Positions 25,581 through 34,145 of a stretch of 64,000 nt of DNA are shown here, in pieces. A program made the translations under genes and the position numbers. Origin of the DNA: Sinorhizobium kostiense (lineage in GTDB: Bacteria; Pseudomonadota; Alphaproteobacteria; Rhizobiales; Rhizobiaceae); the NCBI RefSeq assembly GCF_017874595.1, contig NZ_JAGILA010000004.1, positions 310,001 to 374,000 of the forward strand, in the 5' to 3' direction. Position 1 is the stretch's first letter, and each line of letters starts with the position of its first letter. The notes below the pieces were generated by a model. That model saw only the letters and a program-made list of their open reading frames with translations. It did not search any database and was not told the DNA's origin.

Positions 25581-27359
25581 ATGAGCGGAACTGAAAACCA
25601 GATGACCGGGGCGGAGATCGTTCTCCAGGCTCTGAAGGACAATGGCGTCAAGCACATCTTCGGCTATCCCGGCGGTGCCGTGCTTCCGATCTATGACGAG
25701 ATTTTCCAGCAGGAAGAGATCGAGCATATCCTCGTCCGTCACGAGCAGGGTGCCGGCCATATGGCCGAGGGCTATGCCCGCTCTACCGGCAAGGTCGGCG
25801 TCATGCTCGTCACCTCGGGCCCGGGCGCAACCAACGCAGTCACGGCGCTGCAGGACGCCTTGATGGATTCGATCCCGCTCGTCTGCATCTCCGGCCAGGT
25901 TCCGACCGCGCTGATCGGCTCGGACGCCTTCCAGGAGTGCGACACGGTCGGCATCACCCGGCCTTGCACCAAGCACAACTGGCTGGTCAAGGACGTCAAC
26001 GAGCTCGCCCGCATCATCCACGAGGCGTTTCGTGTTGCGCAATCCGGCCGCCCGGGGCCGGTCGTCGTCGACATTCCGAAGGATGTCCAGTTCGCGACCG
26101 GCACCTATACGCCGCCCTCCGCTATTCCGACCCAGAAGAGCTATCAGCCGAAGACGCAAGGCGACCTGAAGAAGATCGAGGAAGCGATCGCACTGATGAA
26201 GTCGGCGCGCCAGCCGGTCATCTATTCCGGTGGCGGTGTCATCAATTCCGGGCCGCAGGCCTCGCATTTCCTCAGGGAATTGGTCGAGCTCACCGGATTC
26301 CCGATCACCTCGACACTGATGGGCCTCGGTGCCTATCCGGCCTCCGGCAAGAACTGGCTCGGCATGCTCGGCATGCACGGCACCTACGAGGCGAACATGG
26401 CGATGCACGACTGCGACGTCATGGTCTGCATCGGGGCACGGTTCGACGACCGCATCACCGGGCGGCTCAATGCCTTCTCGCCCAATTCGAAGAAGATCCA
26501 CATCGACATCGACCCGTCGTCGATCAACAAGAACGTCCGGGTCGACGTTCCGATCGTCGGTGACGTGGCCAACGTCCTCGAAGACATGGTCCGGCTCTGG
26601 CGCGCGGCCGCGAAGTCGGTCGATAAGGCAAGGCTCGACGACTGGTGGGGTTCGATCGCAAAGTGGCGGGCGCGCAACTCTCTCGCCTATACGCCGAGCG
26701 ACGACGTCATCATGCCGCAATACGCGATCCAGCGGCTCTATGAGCTCTCCAAAGGCCGCGACACCTACATCACCACCGAAGTCGGCCAGCACCAGATGTG
26801 GGCGGCACAATTCTTCGGTTTCGAGGAGCCGAATCGCTGGATGACCTCCGGCGGCCTCGGCACGATGGGCTACGGCTTCCCGGCCGCAATCGGGGTCCAG
26901 GTCGCGCATCCGGAAAGCCTGGTCATCGACATTGCCGGCGATGCCTCGATCCAGATGTGCATTCAGGAAATGTCCTGCGCCGTTCAGTATGGCCTGCCGG
27001 TCAAGATCTTCATTCTGAACAACCAGTATATGGGGATGGTCCGGCAGTGGCAGCAGCTCCTGCACGGCAACCGCCTGTCGCATTCCTACACGGAAGCGAT
27101 GCCGGACTTCGTCAAGCTCGCCGAAGCCTATGGCGGCGTCGGCATCCGTTGCGAGAAGCCCGGCGAGCTCGACGATGCGATCCGCCGGATGATCGACGCG
27201 CCGGCGCCGGTGATCTTCGACTGCCGCGTCGCGAACCTCGCCAACTGCTTCCCGATGATCCCGTCCGGCAAGGCGCATAACGAAATGCTGTTGCCCGACG
27301 AGGCGACGGACGAGGCAGTCGCCACCGCCATCGACGCCAAGGGCCGCCAGCTCGTCTAA
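25581..27359 (+). CDS. ilvI: Acetolactate synthase large subunit
   Basis: Thiamine-diphosphate enzyme for the first common step of valine/leucine/isoleucine synthesis. The 592-residue protein shows NGVKHIFGYPGGAVLPIYDEIF, the catalytic Glu55 in LVRHEQGAGHMAEGYAR, the central domain (VKDVNELARIIHEAFRVAQSGRPGPVVVDIPKDVQ) and the C-terminal ThDP site GDASIQMCIQEM with Mg-binding Asp and NNQYMGMVRQWQ. ATG 25581 follows an AAGCAGG site. Controlled by the attenuator just upstream and paired with ilvH 22 bases downstream. Confidence 0.97.
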   Translation: MSGTENQMTGAEIVLQALKDNGVKHIFGYPGGAVLPIYDEIFQQEEIEHILVRHEQGAGHMAEGYARSTGKVGVMLVTSGPGATNAVTALQDALMDSIPLVCISGQVPTALIGSDAFQECDTVGITRPCTKHNWLVKDVNELARIIHEAFRVAQSGRPGPVVVDIPKDVQFATGTYTPPSAIPTQKSYQPKTQGDLKKIEEAIALMKSARQPVIYSGGGVINSGPQASHFLRELVELTGFPITSTLMGLGAYPASGKNWLGMLGMHGTYEANMAMHDCDVMVCIGARFDDRITGRLNAFSPNSKKIHIDIDPSSINKNVRVDVPIVGDVANVLEDMVRLWRAAAKSVDKARLDDWWGSIAKWRARNSLAYTPSDDVIMPQYAIQRLYELSKGRDTYITTEVGQHQMWAAQFFGFEEPNRWMTSGGLGTMGYGFPAAIGVQVAHPESLVIDIAGDASIQMCIQEMSCAVQYGLPVKIFILNNQYMGMVRQWQQLLHGNRLSHSYTEAMPDFVKLAEAYGGVGIRCEKPGELDDAIRRMIDAPAPVIFDCRVANLANCFPMIPSGKAHNEMLLPDEATDEAVATAIDAKGRQLV

Positions 27360-27381
27360 GGATAGGGGTAGAGGACCAATA

Positions 27382-27954
27382 ATGAGTGCACATCTTCAGC
27401 CGACGGGCTCTGCCTATTTCATCGCCAAGGAGACGGAGCTTGCGGAGACGCACACGCTCTCCGTTCTCGTCGACAACGAGCCTGGCGTGCTCGCCCGCGT
27501 CATCGGCCTCTTCTCCGGCCGCGGCTACAACATCGAGAGCCTGACGGTCTCCGAGACCGAGCACGAGGCGCATCTTTCGCGCATTACCATCGTCACCCGC
27601 GGCACGCCGCATGTGCTGGAGCAGATCAAGAATCAGCTCGAGCGGCTGGTGCCGGTCCATAGGGTGGTCGACCTCACCGTGCGCGCCGCCGGGCTCGGCC
27701 ATGACCGGCCGGTCGAGCGCGAACTCGCGCTCGTCAAGGTGCACGGCTCCGGCGAGCACCGGGTCGAGGCGCTGAGGCTCGCCGACGCCTTCCGCGCCTC
27801 GGTCATCGATGCCAATATCGATCACTTCGTCTTCGAGATCACCGGCAAGCCCTCGAAGATCGAGCAGTTCATCGCCATCATGAAGCCGCTCGGCCTGATC
27901 GAGGTCTGCCGCACCGGTATCGCCGCGATGAACCGCGGCCCGCAGGGAATGTGA
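27382..27954 (+). CDS. ilvH: Acetolactate synthase regulatory subunit
   Basis: Valine-sensing small subunit (190 aa). The ACT domain is HTLSVLVDNEPGVLARVIGLFSGRGYNIESLTVSETE, and the C-terminal ALS_ss domain includes RELALVKVHG and FVFEITGKPSKIEQFIAIMKPLGLIEVCRTGIAAMNRG. Follows ilvI by 22 bases within the same attenuated operon; the start was chosen from GATAGGGGTAGAGG... upstream and the family N-terminus. Confidence 0.96.
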   Translation: MSAHLQPTGSAYFIAKETELAETHTLSVLVDNEPGVLARVIGLFSGRGYNIESLTVSETEHEAHLSRITIVTRGTPHVLEQIKNQLERLVPVHRVVDLTVRAAGLGHDRPVERELALVKVHGSGEHRVEALRLADAFRASVIDANIDHFVFEITGKPSKIEQFIAIMKPLGLIEVCRTGIAAMNRGPQGM

Positions 27955-27979
27955 GGGGACGCGTCCAGCCTCCTAGCTG

Positions 27980-28009
27980 CCCCTCCCAACCCCCCACAGG
28001 TGGGAGGGG
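27980..28009. terminator. GC-rich hairpin between ilvH and aldo/keto reductase
   Basis: CCCCTCCC (27980-27987) and GGGAGGGG (28002-28009) form an 8-bp stem, followed by CGGGGAGGGGTCTTTTC. It lies between convergent genes and could end ilvIH transcription. Sequences of this exact style (CCCCTCCC...GGTGGGAGGGG) are also a common rhizobial intergenic repeat, so the two readings are not exclusive. Confidence 0.5.
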
Positions 28010-28063
28010 TCGGGGAGGGGTCTTTTCTGCGGGTACGATCGCGGGGGCCTCTATCCTCCCGCC

Positions 28064-28909
28064 TCAAATAACCTCCAGCCGCACCTTCCTTTTCGGCGGC
28101 GCAAAGGCCCGGTCGAGTTCGGCAAGATTGTCGGCCGTCAGGTGAATGTCCATTGCGTCGCGGTTTTCGCGGGCACGCTCGGTCGAGCCGGTTTTCGGGA
28201 TGGAAATGACGCCGGGGCGGCTCTTCAGGAAGGCAAGCGCCACCTGTGCCGGCGTTGCCTGATGCGCCTTGGCGATGTGGATCAGATCGGTATTGTGGAG
28301 AAGACGGCCTTCGTCGAGCGGCGAATAGGCCATGATCGGCACGCCGCGACGGCGGCACCAGGGCAGGAGATCATATTCGATGCCGCGGCGGGCCAAGTTG
28401 TAGAGCACCTGGTTCGTCGCGACATGGCCGCCGTCCGGCAACGCACTGATTTCCTCCATGTCTTCGACGTCGAAATTGGAAACGCCCCAGGCAAGGATCT
28501 TGCCGGCCTTCCTCAAATCCTCGAAGGCGGCGACCGTCTCCGCGAGCGCGTAGCCGCCGCGCCAGTGCAGCAGATAGAGATCGATCCGGTCGGTGCCGAG
28601 ATTCCCGAGGCTCCGCTCGCAGGCGGCGATCGTGCCCGACCGGCTGGCATTCGAGGGCAGTACCTTGCTGACGATGAAAGCATCGTCGCGCCGCCCGTGG
28701 ACGGCCTCGCCGACGATGCGCTCGGCGCCACCATTGCCATACATCTCCGCCGTGTCGATGAGGGTCATGCCGAGGTCGAGGCCAAGCTGCAGGCTTCGGA
28801 TCTCGTCTGCCGCCTTTGCGCGGCTCTCGCCCATCCGCCATGTACCCTGGCCGAGGACTGGAACCTTGCGGCCGTCGGGGAAGGCAGTGGTCGGGATCGG
28901 ATCGTGCAT
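28064..28909 (-). CDS. Aldo/keto reductase
   Basis: NADPH-dependent TIM-barrel oxidoreductase of 281 residues. It shows [37 protein letters not shown] with the catalytic Asp and Tyr, [12 protein letters not shown] (Lys), DLYLLHWRG (His) and [18 protein letters not shown] for the NADPH phosphate. ATG 28909 gives [15 protein letters not shown]; 41 residues read further upstream are not conserved in style. Close to the YeaE-like group. Substrate unknown. Confidence 0.9.
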   Translation of the reverse strand: MHDPIPTTAFPDGRKVPVLGQGTWRMGESRAKAADEIRSLQLGLDLGMTLIDTAEMYGNGGAERIVGEAVHGRRDDAFIVSKVLPSNASRSGTIAACERSLGNLGTDRIDLYLLHWRGGYALAETVAAFEDLRKAGKILAWGVSNFDVEDMEEISALPDGGHVATNQVLYNLARRGIEYDLLPWCRRRGVPIMAYSPLDEGRLLHNTDLIHIAKAHQATPAQVALAFLKSRPGVISIPKTGSTERARENRDAMDIHLTADNLAELDRAFAPPKRKVRLEVI

Positions 28910-29303
28910 GGGAGACGTCCTCGGCTGATCTTGTAGAACGTGGCGAGAATGGAGCGCGGTCGCAAGAATGTCCATGTACGCACAATCAAAGAAATATGAA
29001 CTCCTTGCCTTGCGAAGCGCATGATCGCTCACTACATGCGGGACATCGAAGTTGAACGGCTGGAATTCACATCATGGACTCGAGCCGAACAAGAGATGCT
29101 TCTCCCTGCCTTTGACCACGGATGTACTGGCACTGGCAGGTCGAGATGGCGAGGAAGGTCGGGTTCGCCCGGCCTTTTTTGTTCGTCCCGCCATTTTTTT
29201 GTTCGCCGACGGAATTCATCAGATCCGGTGTTGTCACATGACAAAGATTGACTGGCGCTAGCGAACGGGTCAGCTAACCTGACCCAAAGGGAGGAAGCGT
29301 CCA
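28910..29303. other. Intergenic region before the nitrile hydratase operon
   Basis: About 390 bases without a convincing gene. It contains an orphan terminator-like hairpin (29157-29180), a 14-base palindrome TTGTCACATGACAA (29231-29244) and a hairpin GGGTCAG-CTAAC-CTGACCC (29267-29285) directly before the GGGAGG ribosome site of the alpha gene. These suggest regulation of the operon and perhaps a short RNA ending at the terminator. Confidence 0.45.
29157..29180 (+). terminator. Orphan intrinsic terminator
   Basis: GGTCGGG (29157-29163), tetraloop TTCG, CCCGGCC (29168-29174) and TTTTTT (29175-29180). No plus-strand gene ends shortly before it; the nearest upstream gene is on the minus strand. 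It could close a small RNA starting between 28950 and 29100, or act as an attenuator for the downstream operon. Confidence 0.6.
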
Positions 29304-29938
29304 ATGTCCGAGCACCATCATGGCGAAGGCTCCGATCATCATCACGACAATCATTTCACCGACATGGAAGCGCGGGTGAAGGCGCTGGAAACCGTGTTGA
29401 CGGAGAAGGGCCTCATCGATCCGGCGGCAATCGACGCGATCGTCGAGACCTATGAAACGAAGATTGGCCCGCGAAACGGGGCGCGCGTCGTCGCCAAGGG
29501 TGGGCTGATCCGGAGTTCGCCGACTGGCTGAGGCGCGATGCAACGGCGGCGATCGCGAGCCTCGGCTTCACCGGGCGGCAGGGCGAGCACATGCGTGCCG
29601 TCTTCAATTCGCCCGACACGCACAATCTCGTCGTCTGCACGCTCTGCTCCTGCTATCCCTGGGCGGTGCTCGGGCTGCCGCCGGTCTGGTACAAGGCGCC
29701 GCCCTACCGCTCCCGCGCCGTGATCGATCCGCGCGCCGTGCTCGCCGAATTCGGGCTCGACCTGTCGGCGGAGAAGCAGATCCGCGTCTGGGACTCGACG
29801 GCGGAACTGCGCTACCTCGTGGTGCCGGAGCGGCCGCAAGGCACCGAGGGGCTCGGCGAAGAGAAACTCGTCGAACTCGTCACGCGAGACTCGATGATCG
29901 GAACCGGGCTCGCGCTTTCGCCGGAGGCGGCGCGATGA
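29304..29938 (+). pseudogene. nthA: Nitrile hydratase alpha subunit, frameshifted
   Basis: The two parts of this gene are in different frames. Frame one (29304-29531) encodes [29 protein letters not shown]...[19 protein letters not shown] and then runs out of frame to a stop. The homologous continuation [22 protein letters not shown]...[28 protein letters not shown] lies in the next frame to 29938. One C is missing in the codon after Lys at 29496-29498 (AAGG-GTGGGCT where AAGGCGTGGGCT is expected). The metal site CTLCSC with Thr is the cobalt type. It is otherwise intact, so this is either a recent mutation or a base-call error. The end overlaps nthB (ATGA). Confidence 0.88.
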
Positions 29939-30594
29939 ACGGACCGCACGATCTTGGCGGCCAACATGGATTCGGGCCGGTCGCTCCGGAAAAGGACGAA
30001 CCCGTGTTCCATGCCGAATGGGAAAAGCGGGCGCTCGGCATCACCCTCTCCTGCGGGGCGTTCGGCGCCTGGACGCTCGACGAAAGCCGGCATGCCCGCG
30101 AAAGCCTGCCGCCGGCGACCTATCTTTCGGCAAGCTATTACGAGATCTGGATTCGAGCGCTTGAGACGCTTCTGAGGCGCCACGGCTTCGTCGCGGAAGC
30201 CGAGTTCGACACCGGCCGCAGTATCGCGCAGGGACGCGTTCCGAAACGGGTATTGAAGGGCGAGATGGTGGCAGACGTGCTCGCGAAGGGCGGTCCGTGC
30301 GACCGGCCGGTCGAAGCGCAACCACGTTTTGCCGCCGGCGACAGGGTGCGCACGCGGACTTTCAATCCGGAGACGCATACGCGGCTGCCGCGCTACGCCC
30401 GCGGCAAGACCGGCAGGGTGGAAGACGTGCAGGGCAGCTTCGTCTTCCCGGATGACAATGCCCATGGAAAAGGCGAGAATCCGCAGTGGGTCTATACGGT
30501 CGTGTTCGATGGGCCCGAGATCTGGGGCGAGGGCGCCGACCCGTCGCTCACCGTCTCGATCGATGCCTGGGAGGCCTACCTTGAGCGCGCGTGA
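29935..30594 (+). CDS. nthB: Nitrile hydratase beta subunit
   Basis: Partner of the alpha subunit in hydrating nitriles to amides; 219 residues. It begins [37 protein letters not shown], as in known beta subunits. The C-terminal SH3-like domain follows ([60 protein letters not shown]). Coupled to nthA by an ATGA overlap. It is intact, so the operon appears damaged only in the alpha gene. Confidence 0.93.
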   Translation: MNGPHDLGGQHGFGPVAPEKDEPVFHAEWEKRALGITLSCGAFGAWTLDESRHARESLPPATYLSASYYEIWIRALETLLRRHGFVAEAEFDTGRSIAQGRVPKRVLKGEMVADVLAKGGPCDRPVEAQPRFAAGDRVRTRTFNPETHTRLPRYARGKTGRVEDVQGSFVFPDDNAHGKGENPQWVYTVVFDGPEIWGEGADPSLTVSIDAWEAYLERA

Positions 30595-31012
30595 AACGGC
30601 TTCACAATCGCTGGAGCGGAATGCGGGCGGAAGACCGGGGTCCAGTTTTCCTCATTCCGCACTGGCGGCTTCCGTCGGGCTGCCGAAATCCGCCGAAGGC
30701 GAGCCGGTCTTTGCCGAACCGTGGCAAGCGACCGTCTTCGCAATGACGGTGCGGCTCCATCAGCAAGCTGTGTTCTCCTGGGCCGACTGGGCCGAGGCCT
30801 TGTCTGCCGAGCTTCACAAGCCAGGCCGTTGCGCGGACGGCAGCGATTACTACGACTGCTGGGTCGCTGCGCTCAGCGGTCTGTTGACACGATTGTCGGT
30901 CGCTTCCGATCGAGAGCTCGAAGCGCTGACCCACAGCTGGCAGCGTGCCGCGGAAGCGACGCCGCATGGCAAGCCGATCCGGCTGGAGAACGACCCTTTG
31001 CGGCGAGGATGA
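30581..31012 (+). CDS. Nitrile hydratase accessory protein (metal activator)
   Basis: A 143-residue protein of the small accessory family that helps insert cobalt into the alpha subunit. The body GEPVFAEPWQATVFAMTVRLHQQAVFSWADWAEALSAELHKPG...YYDCWVAALSGLL resembles the beta-subunit N-terminal fold. Start TTG 30581 (MSARETASQ) overlaps nthB by 14 bases. Residues about 10-27 (LERNAGGRPGSSFPHSAL) look foreign to the family; they are encoded by a palindromic segment at 30616-30660. Confidence 0.82.
   Translation: MSARETASQSLERNAGGRPGSSFPHSALAASVGLPKSAEGEPVFAEPWQATVFAMTVRLHQQAVFSWADWAEALSAELHKPGRCADGSDYYDCWVAALSGLLTRLSVASDRELEALTHSWQRAAEATPHGKPIRLENDPLRRG
30616..30660. repeat. Palindromic element inside the accessory gene
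   Basis: Outer arms GCGGAATG (30616-30623) and CATTCCGC (30653-30660), with inner GGAA/TTCC pairing. Its text matches the style of short rhizobial palindromic repeats that contain TTCCTCATTCCGC. It lies in frame and so adds residues without breaking the gene. Confidence 0.5.
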
Positions 31013-31013
31013 A

Positions 31014-31820
31014 TTACGACGCCGACGTCCCCTCGAACTGCCTGTAGCATTCCTCGGCGATCTTCTTGAGCAGGTCTCGCGCGACGTCGCCGGTTACCGC
31101 ATAGCCGATCTCGCGGTCGATCCAGTAGAAGGTCTCGAGGCCGGCATGGCTGGCGAAGCGGAAGCTCGTTTCGCGATTTTGCGGGTTGCGGCCGAGCAGC
31201 ACCGTAAGCCGCCGGCCGGTAGCGTCCTCGTACATCAGCATGGCGCCCGCCGTGCCGTTGACCGGGACGAGCCTGCCGCCGACGAGCGAGAAGCCGAGCG
31301 TGGACAGGTCGGGAAGCTTGAGATCGTAGTCGAGCCGCTTGCCGAGCCAGGTCGCCAGGTGCGCCTGCTGGTCGGAGCCCACCTCGACGGGATGGCGCAC
31401 CTCGCTGGCATAGACGAGGAAGGCGGATTGCGCCTGCTCCGAGAGGGATTGGACGGCGGTGGTCGAGGCGCGCGGGTCGACCGGCGCGACAAAGCGCGGG
31501 GCGAAGGCGCCGGTGAGGGCGCCCGCGACGAAGATCAGAAGAGCAGCCGCGGCGCGCCGAAGCAGCGGTGCCACTGAGGGTGCTTCCGTCGACCGGCTGT
31601 GTGCGATGACCAGCTGGCGATCGCTTGCGTCGCTGCGGGCATAGGCCGCGAAATGCTGCTTCAGCGCTGCCGCCTGCGCCTGCCATTGACGGACTTCCTC
31701 GGCCTCTGCGGGATGCATTTTCAGCCATGTTTCGATCCGCTCCCGTTCGGGCTCACTCAAATGGCCATCCACATAGGCGTGCAGTTCGTCTTCCGAGACG
31801 GTGTCGAAGTCATCCGTCAT
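31014..31820 (-). CDS. Membrane anti-sigma factor
   Basis: A 268-residue protein encoded after an ECF sigma gene. The N-terminal cytoplasmic part ELHAYVDGHLSEPERERIETWLKMHP is the anti-sigma helical region; it lacks the HxxxCxxC zinc motif. One membrane helix at about 85-108 (LLRRAAAALLIFVAGALTGAFA) is followed by a periplasmic domain with LPDLSTLGFSLVGGRLVPVNGTAGAMLMYED and FYWIDREIGYAVTGD. It overlaps the sigma gene (ATGA). The inducing signal is unknown; in similar systems it is redox or envelope stress. Confidence 0.87.
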   Translation of the reverse strand: MTDDFDTVSEDELHAYVDGHLSEPERERIETWLKMHPAEAEEVRQWQAQAAALKQHFAAYARSDASDRQLVIAHSRSTEAPSVAPLLRRAAAALLIFVAGALTGAFAPRFVAPVDPRASTTAVQSLSEQAQSAFLVYASEVRHPVEVGSDQQAHLATWLGKRLDYDLKLPDLSTLGFSLVGGRLVPVNGTAGAMLMYEDATGRRLTVLLGRNPQNRETSFRFASHAGLETFYWIDREIGYAVTGDVARDLLKKIAEECYRQFEGTSAS

Positions 31821-32365
31821 TTCGGTCTCCGCAGGGCAATCACATTATCTTCCTTCATTGCTTCGGCAAGCTGCCGGCGGGCGCGCGACAGCCGCGACAT
31901 CACCGTTCCGATCGGGATCGCCAGCATCTCCGCCACATCCTGGTAGCGATAACCCTCGACCACCACCAGCATCAGCACCGAGCGGTTTTCCACCGAAAGG
32001 CGGTTCAGCGCGCGCTCGAGACGGCGCCGTTCGATCGGGTCGGCGCTTGTTTCCTCGGCGGCAAGGTCTTCCTCGAGTTCCACTTCGGGATGTTGCGCCT
32101 GCCGTCTATGGCGGTTCCGATAGAGGTTGGTCATGATCGTGAAAGCCCAGGCGCGCAAATTCACGCCTCGCCATTGCGATCGCCGCGCCAGCACCCTTTC
32201 CACGCAGTCCTGCAGCAGGTCCTCGCCGTCGGAATCCGAGCGGGCGAGACTGCGCGAGTAGCGCCTGAGCGCCGGCATCAGCGCGAGGACATCTGACTCG
32301 AATTCGTCGGGTGCAGAGCCTTTCGCCTCTGCACCCGACCCCGGACCATCACGGCCGTGCGACAT
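31817..32365 (-). CDS. ECF sigma factor
   Basis: A 182-residue extracytoplasmic-function sigma factor. Region 2 is LMPALRRYSRSLARSDSDGEDLLQDCVERVLARR...RAWAFTIMTNLYRNRHRR; region 4 is LNRLSVENRSVLMLVVVEGYRYQDVAEMLAIPIGTVMSRLSRARRQL. Part of a three-gene minus-strand operon: secreted lipoprotein-like protein, sigma, anti-sigma, with overlaps at both junctions (17 and 4 bases). Confidence 0.93.
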   Translation of the reverse strand: MSHGRDGPGSGAEAKGSAPDEFESDVLALMPALRRYSRSLARSDSDGEDLLQDCVERVLARRSQWRGVNLRAWAFTIMTNLYRNRHRRQAQHPEVELEEDLAAEETSADPIERRRLERALNRLSVENRSVLMLVVVEGYRYQDVAEMLAIPIGTVMSRLSRARRQLAEAMKEDNVIALRRPK

Positions 32366-32723
32366 CCCATTCGCCCTTTACCCCGTCGCCGGTAACGTCG
32401 CCCGTCTTTTTGTCCTTGATCCAGAAATAAAGCGGCATCCCGTCCTTCGCCCATTGCTTGCTGCCATCCTTGCGCTCGACGATCGAATAGACGCCCTCGG
32501 CGGTCGCATCGGCTTCGACCAGGAATGGCGGCCAATTCTTTGCGCATTGATCATAGCAGGCCGAAACACCCTTCTGGTCGTCCCTGTATGTGTAAAGCGT
32601 CATGCCGTTTGCAGCGGCAAGGACAGGGCCTTTTTCGCTCTCCACCGTCTTTACCGGCGGGGCCGCCAGAGCCGCGGCGGTAGAGGCAAAGGAGATGGCA
32701 ATGGCTAATGCAAAACTTCTCAT
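32349..32723 (-). CDS. Secreted COG4315-type protein
   Basis: A 124-residue exported protein with signal peptide MRSFALAIAISFASTAAALA. Two repeats of the secreted-repeat family follow: GPVLAAANGMTLYTYRDDQKGVSACYDQCAKNWPPFLVE, with two cysteines, and GMPLYFWIKDKKTGDVTGDGVKGEWDV. Function unknown. It is the first gene of the ECF operon and overlaps the sigma gene by 17 bases, so it may sense or respond to the same stress. ATG 32723 was chosen from the signal peptide. Confidence 0.87.
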   Translation of the reverse strand: MRSFALAIAISFASTAAALAAPPVKTVESEKGPVLAAANGMTLYTYRDDQKGVSACYDQCAKNWPPFLVEADATAEGVYSIVERKDGSKQWAKDGMPLYFWIKDKKTGDVTGDGVKGEWDVARP

Positions 32724-32868
32724 GGGCGTCTTCCTTCGTCGGAGTTTTTCCATCGTTGGCGGGGCCGCGCGAAGGCGGACCGTTTCGAACTGGCTTGCAG
32801 ATGACAAGACACCGGAAGTGGCGGATTTATTCCCACGGCCGCCCAGCACCTAAGCGAAGGTCACCTCT

Positions 32869-33957
32869 TCAGGCGCGATTGGCGACGAAGCGCGCAAGGG
32901 CAGGACCGATCATGGTGATGATCAGCAGGCGCGCCGTCTGCAGCGCCATGACGAAGGGAAGGTCGACATCGCTAGAGGCGGCGATGACGGCGATCGAATC
33001 GAGGCCGCCGGGGCTGGTGGCGAGGTAGGCTGTCAGCGGATCGATACCGGCCGCCTTTATGAGCAGCACGGCGAGCAATCCGGAAAAGGCCATCAGCACG
33101 AGGATGGAGATGATCGTCGGCACCAGTGCGCGACGGGCATGCGCGATGATTGGGCGGGTGAAACCTAGTCCGATGTTCCAGCCGAGCAGCGCGAAGGAGA
33201 GCGCCAGCAGCCATTGCGGCAACTCGATGGTCAGCGCTCCGCTCAAGCTGAGCGCCGAACCGGCCGCGAAGGGGATGAGAAAGCCGCCTGCTGGTATGCG
33301 CAACAGCTTGCCGAGGAGGCCGCCCGTTATGCCGACGGCGAGCGTCGCAAGAAAAGGGATGCCCTCGACGGGCGCAAACCAGCCGACCGAAGGCTCGGTC
33401 CCGGCGCCGCTGACCCAGAGATGGGCGACCAGGGCCGCGGCGCTGGCGACAAAGACGACGCGCAGATATTGCATGAAGGCGACGAGCCGCACATCCGCGC
33501 CATAGGCGTCGGCCATCAGCAGCATTGTCGAGGCAGCTCCCGCCGATGATCCCCAGATCGCCGTCGTGCCGGGCAAGATGCGCATCCGCGTGATCGTCCA
33601 GCCGGAGAGCGTACTGACGCCGATGACTGACAGGATCACTGCGAGGAAGAGCGGCCAGTTGCCGGAAAAGGTGGCGAAGAGGTCAGGCCGCATGGAACCT
33701 GCAATCATCATCGCCAGGAGGAACTGCACGCAAAAAAAGAACTGACGCGGCAGCCGGATCGTGCCGCCATTCATGCCGATGATCGCACCGGCAGCCATCG
33801 GCCCCAGGAGCAGGCCGGCCGGAAGCCCGATCGCCTCGAGCGCGACAGCAAAGACGAGCGAGAGGAGCCCGAGCAACAGCCATTGTACGAGGAGCGGCAG
33901 GCGGCCAATCCCGGTTTTGTCCGGCGGCACCGGTGTAGCGGGCTGTTCCGGCTTCAA
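32869..33957 (-). CDS. AbrB/AmoA-like multi-pass membrane protein
   Basis: A 362-residue protein of about ten membrane helices in two similar halves, the 'AbrB duplication' family once called ammonia monooxygenase-like: LVQWLLLGLLSLVFAVALEAIGLPAGLLLGPMAAGAIIGM opens the first half and FLATLAVGITGGLLGKLLRIPAGGFLIPFAAGSAL the second. The motif LATSPGGLDSIAVIAASSDVDLPFVMALQTARLL near the C-terminus is characteristic. Probably a transporter or regulator; it is not the DNA-binding AbrB. Divergent from the helicase gene. Confidence 0.85.
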   Translation of the reverse strand: MKPEQPATPVPPDKTGIGRLPLLVQWLLLGLLSLVFAVALEAIGLPAGLLLGPMAAGAIIGMNGGTIRLPRQFFFCVQFLLAMMIAGSMRPDLFATFSGNWPLFLAVILSVIGVSTLSGWTITRMRILPGTTAIWGSSAGAASTMLLMADAYGADVRLVAFMQYLRVVFVASAAALVAHLWVSGAGTEPSVGWFAPVEGIPFLATLAVGITGGLLGKLLRIPAGGFLIPFAAGSALSLSGALTIELPQWLLALSFALLGWNIGLGFTRPIIAHARRALVPTIISILVLMAFSGLLAVLLIKAAGIDPLTAYLATSPGGLDSIAVIAASSDVDLPFVMALQTARLLIITMIGPALARFVANRA

Positions 33958-34145
33958 GGGCAGTCTCCGGCAATGGGTCGCGTCGGCGCTGCGCGCTCGC
34001 GTTCTGAAACGGCTGTCTGGTTAGCAGCATTGGTCGCAGGGGCTCAAGGTGTACTGCTAGAATCTGCCACAGCGGGTCGACAAACAGGCGCTTGGCGCCG
34101 AAAAACCGGCTTGCGCCGAGCCCCCGAATCCTGACACTGCGCGTC

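Noticed and set aside
25428-27278. A 616-codon minus-strand frame
   Set aside because: Antisense to ilvI, which is unambiguous.
29304-29938. Nitrile hydratase alpha as a leader-peptide type precursor for the YcaO enzyme
   Set aside because: Nitrile-hydratase-like leader peptides are known RiPP precursors, but this gene retains the CTLCSC metal site, sits in an alpha-beta-accessory operon and is 9 kb from ycaO.
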